NCBI GenBank assembly: GCA_937899905.1
Contig: CALCCF010000073.1
Span: 1 to 64,000 of the forward strand
Source: an uncultured Phycisphaeraceae bacterium
Lineage (GTDB): Bacteria; Planctomycetota; Phycisphaerae; Phycisphaerales; UBA1924
Reading direction: 5' to 3'
DNA: 64,000 nucleotides
The translations under genes were made by a program, and so were the position numbers. The notes under the pieces were generated by a model. The model was not told where the DNA came from. It saw only the letters and a program-made list of their open reading frames with translations, and did not search any database. Shown here piece by piece: positions 33,415-42,039 of this stretch (positions within the stretch are counted from its first letter, which is position 1; the number at the start of each line of letters is the position of its first letter).

Positions 33415-35379
33415 ATGCCCCAGGGCCGAATGACCCAGCTGATCGCCATCGTCGTGTGCTTTGCGCTTTTTGGGCTTTCGGGCTTCGTCTCGGCAGACCT
33501 GACGGCGTCGGCCGGCCGTCACAAGCTCTCGTACACCGAGACCGCCGAGGAGGGCGACCCGCCGCAAGTCGCGCTGGGCATCGCGATGGGCGCGTTCCGC
33601 GGGCTCTTCGTGAACATCCTCTGGATCCGCGCCAACGAGCTCAAGGAAGAGGGCAAGTACTACGAAGCGGTCGATCTCGCCCGCGCGATCACGCGCTTGC
33701 AACCACGCTTCCCGCAGGTGTGGGCGTTCCACGCCTGGAACATGGCGTACAACATCTCGGTCACGACCAACACGCCGAGCGAGCGTTGGAACTGGGTGAG
33801 CCAGGGCATCGATCTGCTGCGCTCTGAGGGCATCGTGCACAACCCCACCGACATGGTGGTGCACAAGGAACTGGCCTGGCTGTTCCTGCACAAGGTGCAG
33901 GCGTTCGCCGACGACGCGCACTGGTACTACAAGCTCCAGCTGGCCGCCGAGTGGCACGAGACGCTCGGCCCGCCGCCGATGCCCGATCCCGGTAACAACA
34001 CGCGCGCCGAGAGGATCGCGCTGTTCGAGGCATGGCTCCAGCCGATCGTGGACGCGCCGTCAACGATGCCCGAGGTTGTTCAGGCCAACCCCAAGGTCGA
34101 GGAGCTGGTCGATCGCATCGCGGCTTTAGACTTCGATCCCTCCGGGCAGCGCCTCCTGAGGAACGTCACGCGCGTTCGTGTTGCGAGGGCATCTGCCGTG
34201 TGGCCCGAGCTGCGCGACTCGGCCGACGACCGCTTCTTGAACATCACCGAGCTCGTGCACGATCCCGAGTTCGAGCAAGCATGGGCCGACCTGCTCGCCT
34301 TCACACGCCGAAGGGTGCTCACCGAGAGGTACAATATGGAGCCGCGGCGCATGCTGCGGTATACGAGCACCTACGGCCCGCTCGATTGGCGCCACCCCGC
34401 GAGCCACGCGCTCTACTGGGGGCAGAAGGGTGTCGAGGGCGCCATGACGCGCTTCGACTTCGTGAACAGCCAGAACTACGACTTCATCAACACCGATCGC
34501 ATGGTCGTGCACTCCATCCAGGAGCTGTGGCGCACCGGCAATCTCTGGTTCGACTACAACGGCATGATGCTCAATCGAGACCAGCAGCCGTTCTATCTCG
34601 GTATTCCCGACACGGCCTACATCCCCGTCTACGGCGAGATCCTCGGTGACGTGAGCGAGCGCAGCTACTACGAGGGCGACGAGCGGGCCTACAGCTCTTA
34701 CGCGGCCGGCTACGAGAACTTCATGAAGGACGCCATCCGCTTCGTGTATCGCCGCGGCCAGCGAGAGATCGCCAATCGCATGAAGAACGAACTGGCGACC
34801 TTCGAGTTCGCCAACCTGAACGACGCCCGGCGGGCCCAGTGGCTCGCCCAGGACATCGATCGGTTCGTGCAGGCGGAGGTCGCGGATCGCATCGGCTCGC
34901 CGTCGGTGGCGCTGCAGGAGGTCACCGGCTCGCTCCAAGAGGCGATCCTGACCGGCCTCGTCGGCGGCGATACAGATGTCTTCGAGTCGGCGATGGGTTA
35001 TGCCCAGCAGTTCCACGCTGCGTACCTGACACAGCAGCTGCGTGAGAATGCGCAGGGCGGCATCGGTCGCATGGAGTTCCTCGACCGCCGGTTCGACTTC
35101 GTAGCCGGCCAGGTCTTCGCCAGCATCCTGCCGATGCTCGACATCGATCTTGCGCAGCAGGCCTATTACAACGCCCCCGAGGACATGCGTCGCTGGGCCT
35201 ACGACGAGCTCGTCATGCGATTCCGCCCGGTCTTCGACGATGAGGAGGGCAACCCGCTGGTCGAGGGGCGAGGCTTCGACGCGGTGTTCCCCGAGCCGGC
35301 TGGAATGCCCCAGTTCCGCGAGATGGTCGATCGCGAGTTCAATTCGAGGCGACGCGACCTGCAGCGTGAGCTGAAGTAG
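33415..35379 (+). CDS. membrane-anchored TPR-like protein of the SPFH-ABC unit
   Basis: A 654-residue protein with one N-terminal hydrophobic segment (LIAIVVCFALFGLSGFVSA), probably an uncleaved anchor or signal. The next 120 residues fit TPR-like helical pairs (ANELKEEGKYYEAVDLARAI, RFPQVWAFHAWNMAYNI). The rest is helical and rich in Trp, Tyr and Arg (WRHPASHALYWGQKGVEGAM). I do not recognise the family. AGGAGG lies nine bases before the ATG, fixing this start. It is last in the rightward unit and ends 16 bases before the stop of convergent purC. A role in binding the exported substrate or scaffolding is a guess from position only. Confidence 0.7.
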   Translation: MPQGRMTQLIAIVVCFALFGLSGFVSADLTASAGRHKLSYTETAEEGDPPQVALGIAMGAFRGLFVNILWIRANELKEEGKYYEAVDLARAITRLQPRFPQVWAFHAWNMAYNISVTTNTPSERWNWVSQGIDLLRSEGIVHNPTDMVVHKELAWLFLHKVQAFADDAHWYYKLQLAAEWHETLGPPPMPDPGNNTRAERIALFEAWLQPIVDAPSTMPEVVQANPKVEELVDRIAALDFDPSGQRLLRNVTRVRVARASAVWPELRDSADDRFLNITELVHDPEFEQAWADLLAFTRRRVLTERYNMEPRRMLRYTSTYGPLDWRHPASHALYWGQKGVEGAMTRFDFVNSQNYDFINTDRMVVHSIQELWRTGNLWFDYNGMMLNRDQQPFYLGIPDTAYIPVYGEILGDVSERSYYEGDERAYSSYAAGYENFMKDAIRFVYRRGQREIANRMKNELATFEFANLNDARRAQWLAQDIDRFVQAEVADRIGSPSVALQEVTGSLQEAILTGLVGGDTDVFESAMGYAQQFHAAYLTQQLRENAQGGIGRMEFLDRRFDFVAGQVFASILPMLDIDLAQQAYYNAPEDMRRWAYDELVMRFRPVFDDEEGNPLVEGRGFDAVFPEPAGMPQFREMVDREFNSRRRDLQRELK

Positions 35380-35395
35380 CGGGGCGGCAAGCGCT

Positions 35396-36349
35396 TCATT
35401 CGCGTGTCAATAGCTCCAGGGCCGTCGCGTACCGCTCGGCGGTCTGCGCGACGATCTCGCTGGGCAGCTCGGGCCCGGGGTCGCTCTTGTCCCAACGCCC
35501 GGCCTTCACGAGGCCGTCCAGATACTCACGCACGAACTGCTTGTCGAAGCTCGGCTGGCTGTGCCCCGGCTCGAATTGATCGGCCGGCCAGAACCGAGAG
35601 CTGTCGGGCGTCAGCACCTCGTCGGCCAGCATCGGTGAACGATCGCCGCCCTGGCGATCGAGCGGGAAGGCAAACTCGAACTTCGTGTCCGCCTGGATGA
35701 TGCCGCGAGAGAGCGCGTGCGCGGCGGCGGCCGTGTAGATCGCCAGCGAACGGTCCCGCAGCTCGGCGACGAGGTCGGCTCCGAGCAAGGCCGAAGCCGC
35801 CTCAATGGAGATGGGCTCGTCGTGCTCGGGCGGCTCGGCCTTGGTGCTCGGCGTGAAGATGGGCTCGGGCAGCCGGTCGCACTGGCGGAGGCCAGCTGGT
35901 AGTTCTACACCGCTTACGGCACCGGTTGCGGTGTAATCGCGCCACCCCGAGCCCTCGAGGTACCCACGTACGACGCACTCCAGCCGGACGATCTCGCCGC
36001 GTCTGGCGATCGTGGTTCGCCCCGCGAGTGCTGAGGCATCCGTCGCGCCGTCGATGCCGAACGCAGACCCGGGAAGCTCGGGCGTGTCGCTCAGGAAGTG
36101 CGTGGGCCCCAAGGCCCGGGACTCGAGCCACCGGAACCACCACGAGGACAGCGCGGTGAGCACCGCACCCTTTCCAGGGATCGGGGTTGGCAGCACAACG
36201 TCGAAGGCCGACAGCCGGTCGGTGGCGATGATCGCAACCTGGCCGCCGCCCAGGTCGTACACCTCGCGGACCTTGCCCCGATGGAGGAGTGGGAGGGCAA
36301 GGCGGGTCTGGGCTATGGTGGGGCCCCCGGCCGGCTCGGTGTGTGGCAT
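35396..36349 (-). CDS. purC: SAICAR synthetase (phosphoribosylaminoimidazole-succinocarboxamide synthase)
   Basis: A 317-residue enzyme of purine synthesis that joins CAIR and aspartate with ATP. Motifs in order: LLHRGKVREVYDLGG (ATP-binding start), ATDRLSAFDVVLP, IPGKGAVLTALSSWWF, VRGYLEGSGWRDY with its ECVVRGY lead, and FEFAFPLDRQGG then LADEVLTPDSSRFWP in the C-terminal half. Length matches the long (eukaryote-like) form also found in many bacteria. The ATG at 36349 begins just before the first motif. It converges on the SPFH-ABC unit and is divergent from the GH10-like gene, 82 bases away. Confidence 0.95.
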   Translation of the reverse strand: MPHTEPAGGPTIAQTRLALPLLHRGKVREVYDLGGGQVAIIATDRLSAFDVVLPTPIPGKGAVLTALSSWWFRWLESRALGPTHFLSDTPELPGSAFGIDGATDASALAGRTTIARRGEIVRLECVVRGYLEGSGWRDYTATGAVSGVELPAGLRQCDRLPEPIFTPSTKAEPPEHDEPISIEAASALLGADLVAELRDRSLAIYTAAAAHALSRGIIQADTKFEFAFPLDRQGGDRSPMLADEVLTPDSSRFWPADQFEPGHSQPSFDKQFVREYLDGLVKAGRWDKSDPGPELPSEIVAQTAERYATALELLTRE

Positions 36350-36431
36350 GGCCGTATCGTAGAGCGATGGGCCGGACGGCTGGCGAGGCCGATTCGTGAT
36401 CGGCGGCCCAGGGTGGAGAGAATCCGGCCTC

Positions 36432-38072
36432 ATGCTGAAGTTCTTGGTGCATCGCGATGGAGGCCCGGCCGAAGGCTGGCCGCTGGCCCACGCGGGCATC
36501 ATCGCGCCCGATGGCTCGACCGCCCCCGGTGAGATCCGCATCACCCACGGCGAGCTCACGGTGGTCCCCAAGGATCAGGGGCCGGTCTCGCTGGAGATCC
36601 TCTTCCCGCTCTCCGAGAGCGATGCCAACACCAAGGCCGACCGGAAGTTGTTGCTGACCACAACGCTGCTGCCGCAGCGCGACCGACCGTACTTGCTCTC
36701 GCTCGAGCTCGCACGCAAGCAGCTGATGCGCTTCCTCAACGCGCTCGAGGAGTGGAACCTGGCCATGCTGCCGGCCGACCACGAGGCGATTCGTACCTTC
36801 GAGCGCGCCCGCGAGGACTTCTCTTCGGCGCTCGTCTCCTGGCGCAGCGTCGAGGGCCACGGCGCTCAGCCGGACGATCCCGCTTTGGTGACGGCCGAGT
36901 CCAAGGCCCGCCGGGCGCTCATCGACGCTTCGGATGCCGGCGAGCTGCTGGTGCGCGAGGCGGCGGGGCAGGGGCTCAAGGCCCGCGCCGATGGCTCGTG
37001 GTTCAGCGATGCCATGGCGCGCGCCGAGCGGTCCATCGGCCGGCCGGCGGGCAAGGCGATCGCCGTTGTCAAGGCACCCGAGGCGCACGGGGTGACGCTT
37101 GCTGGCGTCGCTCGCGTGGGAGGCGCCGTAGACCCACGGGTGTTCGCCGAGCCCGGGCAAGCCGCGCTCGTGAAGTCGGCCGACTTCGTAACGGTGCCGA
37201 TGCCGTGGTCCGCCGTCGAGCCCGACGAGGGCAAGTACCAGTTCGCGACGACCGACCGCTGGATCGAGTGGGCGGTGCGCAAGGCCAAGCTTCCCGTGGT
37301 GGTCGGCCCCGTGCTCGACTTCGCGCCTGGCATGCTGCCCGAGTGGTTGTTTATCTGGGAGAACGACCACGAGACGCTGCGCGAGCTGGTGTACGAGCAC
37401 ATGCGGCAGGTCGTCACGCGATACCGGCGCACCGCCCAGTGGTGGACGCTCGCCAGCGCCCTGGGCGTCGAGGGCGCGTTGTCGCTCAGATTTGAACAGA
37501 TCGCCGACCTGCTCCGTGTCGCATCGACCGTCACCCGAAAGCTCCATCCCCAGGGCCGCGTGCAGATCGAGATCACCGACCCGTTCGCGCTGTACGCCGC
37601 ACGCACCCCACGGTCGGTCCCGCCGCTGTTGCTCGGTGAGCTCATCGCCCAGAGTGGCACGCACGTCGACGCCATCGGCCTTCGCGTGGACCTCACGGAT
37701 CCGGGCGTCGCCGGCGTTGCGCGCGACACGATGGCCTTCTCAGAGATCCTCGACCGCTACGCCGGCCTCGATCGTCCGGTGTCCGTGACGTTCGCCACCT
37801 GCCCTTCAGTGTCCACCGAACAAGAGCGCGAGCAGGGCACCTGGGACGGGCCTTGGTCACCCGCATCACAGGCCGAGTGGATCACGCGAGTGTTCGCCGT
37901 TGCTGCTGCCAAGCCCTACGTGCACTCCATCTGCTGGGGCCTGGTACAGGACACGCCGAAGTCGATCGCCGGCGCGGGCCTCGTCGATGCGCAGGGCGCT
38001 GCTCGCCCGTCGCTCTCGGCACTCGCGCACCTGCGTGAGTCCGTTCGCGCCGGTCGGCAGGCCGAGGCATGA
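36432..38072 (+). CDS. GH10-fold protein lacking recognisable catalytic glutamates
   Basis: A 546-residue soluble protein. Residues about 1-190 form an N-terminal beta-rich domain beginning MLKFLVHRDGG. The rest looks like a glycoside hydrolase family 10 barrel: FVTVPMPWSAVEPDEGKYQF corresponds to the xylanase motif for the first strand, and GTHVDAIGLRVDLTD to the IDGIGxQxH strand. However, where xylanases have WDVVNE this protein reads WWTLASALG, and where they have the ITELD nucleophile it reads VSVTFATCPS. It is therefore probably not a xylanase, though a different active site is possible. No signal peptide. The comEA-like gene overlaps its stop by four bases. Confidence 0.7.
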   Translation: MLKFLVHRDGGPAEGWPLAHAGIIAPDGSTAPGEIRITHGELTVVPKDQGPVSLEILFPLSESDANTKADRKLLLTTTLLPQRDRPYLLSLELARKQLMRFLNALEEWNLAMLPADHEAIRTFERAREDFSSALVSWRSVEGHGAQPDDPALVTAESKARRALIDASDAGELLVREAAGQGLKARADGSWFSDAMARAERSIGRPAGKAIAVVKAPEAHGVTLAGVARVGGAVDPRVFAEPGQAALVKSADFVTVPMPWSAVEPDEGKYQFATTDRWIEWAVRKAKLPVVVGPVLDFAPGMLPEWLFIWENDHETLRELVYEHMRQVVTRYRRTAQWWTLASALGVEGALSLRFEQIADLLRVASTVTRKLHPQGRVQIEITDPFALYAARTPRSVPPLLLGELIAQSGTHVDAIGLRVDLTDPGVAGVARDTMAFSEILDRYAGLDRPVSVTFATCPSVSTEQEREQGTWDGPWSPASQAEWITRVFAVAAAKPYVHSICWGLVQDTPKSIAGAGLVDAQGAARPSLSALAHLRESVRAGRQAEA

Positions 38073-38548
38073 CCTACCACCCGACCACGCACGGCGCACG
38101 TTGGGTCGCGGCGTTGCTGGTCTCGGGGGTCGGTCTGGCGGGTCTGGGATACAGCCTCGCGACGCGGCCAACGCCCGCACCGAATCCGGTCGTGTTCCTG
38201 ACCGAGCCGGCAGAACCGCGCACCGGGCCGATCGACTCTGGATCCCAGCGCACGAGTGCGTCGACCAAGCCGCGGCTCCCGGCTGCCGACGAAGACGCCG
38301 AGCCTTCCACCGCCGATGTTCCGACGAGCTCTGGATTGCTCATCGACCTCAATGCCGCGCCGGCGACGCAACTCGAACTCCTGCCGGGCATCGGCCCCGC
38401 CCGCGCCGCGGCCATCGTCGCCAACCGCCAGGCTTTGGGCCCATTCCAAACCATCGACGATCTTGAACGCATCCGCGGTATCGGCCCTGCCACCGTCGAG
38501 GGTTTACGCCCGTTCGTGACGCTCGGGCTGGCGGGCGAGGGCGGCTGA
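38069..38548 (+). CDS. ComEA-like helix-hairpin-helix protein
   Basis: A 159-residue protein with an N-terminal membrane span (WVAALLVSGVGLAGLGYSLA), a 60-residue Pro/Thr-rich linker, and a C-terminal helix-hairpin-helix domain of the ComEA type: IDLNAAPATQLELLPGIGPA then IVANRQALGPFQTIDDLERI, ending IRGIGPATVEGLRPF. Such anchored HhH proteins bind double-stranded DNA without sequence preference and take part in DNA uptake in competent bacteria; in this organism the role is not known. It overlaps the GH10-like gene (ATGA), so expression is coupled, and mfd starts 21 bases after its stop. Confidence 0.85.
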   Translation: MTYHPTTHGARWVAALLVSGVGLAGLGYSLATRPTPAPNPVVFLTEPAEPRTGPIDSGSQRTSASTKPRLPAADEDAEPSTADVPTSSGLLIDLNAAPATQLELLPGIGPARAAAIVANRQALGPFQTIDDLERIRGIGPATVEGLRPFVTLGLAGEGG

Positions 38549-38569
38549 TCCGCTATCATCTCCCCGCGC

Positions 38570-41500
38570 TTGCACGAGTTGCTCGAACAACTCGGCGGAC
38601 TCGATGCGTTGACCCAGGCCATCCGCGGCCAGGGACGGCCACGCGTGCGCGGCGCGATCGGGGCGTCGCCCAGCTTCACTGCGGCGGCCCTCGCGAACTC
38701 GCTCGAGCGCCCGGTGGTGCTCATCCACGCCCACGTTGAGGACGCCCAGCATGCCGCCGACGAGATGGAGGGCCTGGGCCTTCAGGTCGTGGAGTTGCCC
38801 GCCATCGAGGCCGAGGCGACCGCCCAAACCCTGGCCGGCCGCGTTGCGGCGGTGCGGCGCGTGCAGACGCTCAGCGACCAGGGTGGTCCTTTCGCGATCG
38901 TGGGTTCGATCCACGCGTGGATGCAAGCCGCGCCAGCGGCCGATGCGATCGATGCGCTGAGCCGGATGGTGCGCAAGGGCGATCGTGTCGATCCGACCGA
39001 ACTCGCACGCTGGCTGGGCGAGGCGGGGTACGACCGTGTCGACGCGGTCGAAGAACCGGGCCAGTTCGCCCAGCGCGGCGGCATCGTCGACGTGTTTCCC
39101 GCCGCGCCCGGTGCCGATCAGGACAGCGCCGTGCCCGTCCGGCTGGACTTCTTTGGCGATGAGGTCGATCGCCTCGCCGAGATCGACGTGCAGAGCCTGG
39201 CGAGCGTGTCGGCGTTGGACTCGGTCGAGCTTCCCGCAGCGTCTGAATCCGAGGGCGCGCCGACCGAGGGCGTGTGCTTCCTCGAGCATTGCCCAAAAGA
39301 CGGATTCGGACTCTTGATCGAGACGCTCGAGGTGAGCGAGCAGGGGCGCGGTTACTTCGAGCGTGTGAAGGCCGACTCGGGGATCATCGCGCACACCGAC
39401 GTGGTCAAGCAAGCCCAGAAACGCCTGCACGCCTTCGCCGAGCTGAACCAATACTCAAGCACGGGCGACGCCGAGGAGATCTCGCTGCCCATCGAGCGGC
39501 CGCCGGACTTCCGCGGTGAGGCGGGCACGAGCGCGATCGATGCGATCACGGCGGTGGGGGCGTGGGCGAGCAGTGAGAATGCGCGGGTGCTCGTGCCGTG
39601 CGCGACGCCCGGCGAGATCAGCCGCCTCGGCGAGCTCATGGCCGAGGCGGGTGTCAAGAACCTCGAACCCTGGCACGCCGCCATCGCGCATGGGTTCGTA
39701 TGGCGTCAAGAAAACACGCTCGCCGTGCTGCCGCTGCACGAGCTGCTCGGTCGTGCGCCAGTGCGTCGTCGGCACGCGCGGCTGAAGGGCCACCGCACGG
39801 TCGACGCGTTCCTCGATTTCGCGCCCGGCGATCATGTCGTGCATGCCGATCATGGCATCGCGAGGTTCATCGGCCTGAACCTCATGGCAATCGAAGGCTC
39901 GGGTTCACGAACGAGCAAGGGTGGCAAGAAGGGCGTAAAGAAGAAGCGGACGGACGATCCGAACGTCGAGGAGTTCTTGACGCTCGAGTTCAAGGACAAG
40001 GCCCGTTTGCACGTGCCGGCAACGCAGATCGACCTCGTGCAGAAGTACGTCGGCGGGTTCAGCGGCTCGCCGCCGCTCAGCCAGCTCGGCGGGCAGCGTT
40101 GGAAGGGCCAAAAGCAGAAGGTCGCCGAGTCGGTGAAGGACCTTGCCGGTGAGCTGCTCCGCGTACGCGCCGCGCGTGAGGCGAGCCCTGGCATCTCGTA
40201 CCCAGCCGACACCACGTGGCAGATGGAGTTCGAGGCCGAATTCCCGTACCAAGAGACCGACGACCAGCTCGCGGCACTCAGCGCCATCAAGCGCGACATG
40301 GCCAGCGGGCGCCCGATGGACCGGCTCATCTGCGGCGACGTCGGCTTCGGCAAGACCGAGCTGGCGATCCGAGCCGCCTTCAAGGCCGCCGAGTACGGCA
40401 AGCAGGTCGCCGTGCTCGTACCCACGACGGTGCTTGCCGAGCAGCACGAGCGCACGTTCCGCGAGCGCTTTGCGGCCTATCCGTTCCGGGTCGAGAGCAT
40501 CTCGCGATACAAGACGACCAAGGAGAGCAACGCCACGCTCAAGGCGTTGCGTCAGGGCGAGGTCGACGTCATCATCGGCACGCACCGCCTGCTCAGCAAG
40601 GACGTGCGATTCAGCGATCTCGGGATGGTCATCATCGACGAGGAGCAACGCTTCGGCGTCGAGCACAAGGAGAAGCTCCTCCAACTGCGTACCGAGGCCG
40701 ACGTGCTCACGCTCAGCGCGACGCCCATCCCGCGCACGCTGCACATGGCTATGCTGGGCTTGCGCGACATCTCGAGCCTGACGACGCCGCCGGCCGAGCG
40801 GCAGAGCGTGGTCACCGAGGTCATGCCGTTCGATCGATCACGCATCGAGCAGGCCATCGCGCGAGAGCTGGCACGCGAGGGCCAGGTGTTCTTCGTGCAC
40901 AACCGGGTGAAGGACATCAAGGCGAGGGCCGCCGAGGTCCAGGGGCTGGCTCCTGAGGCCAACATCGTCATCGGCCACGGCCAGATGCCGGGCGGCGAGC
41001 TCGAGGAGGTCATGCTCAAGTTCGTGCGCCGCGAGGCGGACATCCTCGTGAGCACGACCATCATCGAGAGCGGCATCGACCAGCCCAGCGCGAACACGAT
41101 GGTCATCGCCGACGCTGACAACTTCGGATTAGCCGACCTGCACCAGCTCCGCGGACGCGTCGGACGGTCGAGCCGTCGCGCGTACTGCTATTTGCTCTTG
41201 CCCGAGGACGGCATCCTGAGCGCGGTCGCCAAGAAGCGTCTGGCCGCCGTCGAGCAGTACGCCATGCTCGGGGCGGGCTTCAAGATCGCGATGCGCGACC
41301 TGGAGATCCGCGGCGCGGGCAATCTGCTTGGCTCGGAGCAGTCCGGCCACATCGCCGTTGTCGGGTACGACATGTACTGCCGATTGCTCGAACAGGCCGT
41401 CCACGAGATGACCGGCCAGCGTGTCGTGACGCACAGCCGGATCGCGCTGGACGTTGGCCTCAAGGGCTTCATCCCCGAGAGCTACATACCCGGCGATGTG

Positions 41501-41944
41501 CGCCGAATGGCCGCGTACCGACGCATGGCACTCGCGGCGAGCGTCGAGGATGTGCAGGCGGTCCGCGACGACCTGGCCGAGGCGTACGGCGATCCGCCGA
41601 AGTCGGTCGATCGCCTGCTCGCGCTCGCCGAGCTCCGCGTGGCGCTCGCGGCCGCCGGCGTCAGCAGCGCGGCGGTGCGTGGCGCCGACGTGATCCTGTT
41701 CGCCGCGAATCCGGAGCCCGCGCTGCAGAAGCTCGACGGCATTGCCGGCACGCTCACCAGCCTGGCGCCCAGTGCGGGCGGCGGCAAGCGCCGCGACGGC
41801 GACACGGGTGAGCCGCTGCACGAGATCTTCTGGCGCCCGCCTGAGCAGTATCGGCAGGGGCGCACACTCGTGGACGTGCTGTGCCGGCGTCTCATGGATG
41901 GCGCATTCAACGATCAGCCGCAAGCAAACGCCAGGCTCGCGTAG
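38570..41944 (+). CDS. mfd: transcription-repair coupling factor
   Basis: This 1124-residue protein releases stalled RNA polymerase and recruits UvrA. The UvrB-like region occupies about residues 1-330. The RNA-polymerase-interacting CarD-like domain is at about 410-500 (PGDHVVHADHGIARFIGL), with an unusual lysine/glycine-rich insertion near 445-465. The helicase core follows: ICGDVGFGKTELAIRAAF (Walker A, about 587-605), DEEQRFGVEHKEKLL (Walker B), LSATPIPRTLHMAM, and the RGRVGRSSRRAY element. A typical C-terminal domain ends the protein. The start is a TTG, because no ATG or GTG stands before the conserved region. It lies 21 bases after the ComEA-like gene. Confidence 0.95.
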   Translation: MHELLEQLGGLDALTQAIRGQGRPRVRGAIGASPSFTAAALANSLERPVVLIHAHVEDAQHAADEMEGLGLQVVELPAIEAEATAQTLAGRVAAVRRVQTLSDQGGPFAIVGSIHAWMQAAPAADAIDALSRMVRKGDRVDPTELARWLGEAGYDRVDAVEEPGQFAQRGGIVDVFPAAPGADQDSAVPVRLDFFGDEVDRLAEIDVQSLASVSALDSVELPAASESEGAPTEGVCFLEHCPKDGFGLLIETLEVSEQGRGYFERVKADSGIIAHTDVVKQAQKRLHAFAELNQYSSTGDAEEISLPIERPPDFRGEAGTSAIDAITAVGAWASSENARVLVPCATPGEISRLGELMAEAGVKNLEPWHAAIAHGFVWRQENTLAVLPLHELLGRAPVRRRHARLKGHRTVDAFLDFAPGDHVVHADHGIARFIGLNLMAIEGSGSRTSKGGKKGVKKKRTDDPNVEEFLTLEFKDKARLHVPATQIDLVQKYVGGFSGSPPLSQLGGQRWKGQKQKVAESVKDLAGELLRVRAAREASPGISYPADTTWQMEFEAEFPYQETDDQLAALSAIKRDMASGRPMDRLICGDVGFGKTELAIRAAFKAAEYGKQVAVLVPTTVLAEQHERTFRERFAAYPFRVESISRYKTTKESNATLKALRQGEVDVIIGTHRLLSKDVRFSDLGMVIIDEEQRFGVEHKEKLLQLRTEADVLTLSATPIPRTLHMAMLGLRDISSLTTPPAERQSVVTEVMPFDRSRIEQAIARELAREGQVFFVHNRVKDIKARAAEVQGLAPEANIVIGHGQMPGGELEEVMLKFVRREADILVSTTIIESGIDQPSANTMVIADADNFGLADLHQLRGRVGRSSRRAYCYLLLPEDGILSAVAKKRLAAVEQYAMLGAGFKIAMRDLEIRGAGNLLGSEQSGHIAVVGYDMYCRLLEQAVHEMTGQRVVTHSRIALDVGLKGFIPESYIPGDVRRMAAYRRMALAASVEDVQAVRDDLAEAYGDPPKSVDRLLALAELRVALAAAGVSSAAVRGADVILFAANPEPALQKLDGIAGTLTSLAPSAGGGKRRDGDTGEPLHEIFWRPPEQYRQGRTLVDVLCRRLMDGAFNDQPQANARLA

Positions 41945-41959
41945 CCCGCACAAAGAATC

Positions 41960-41996
41960 GACGCCCCGGAGTGCCGCGTTCGCACCCCGGAGCGTC
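41960..41996. terminator. probable bidirectional hairpin between mfd and the symporter gene
   Basis: A 15-base-pair stem with two mismatches (GACGCCCCGGAGTGC against GCACCCCGGAGCGTC) closes a seven-base loop. It sits between two convergent genes and could terminate both, although no T run follows on either side, so it may act with Rho or simply be a structured spacer. Confidence 0.45.
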
Positions 41997-42039
41997 TGTG
42001 TCAACCATGCTGGTTCCGAGAAAGCCCGTAACTTGCGGA

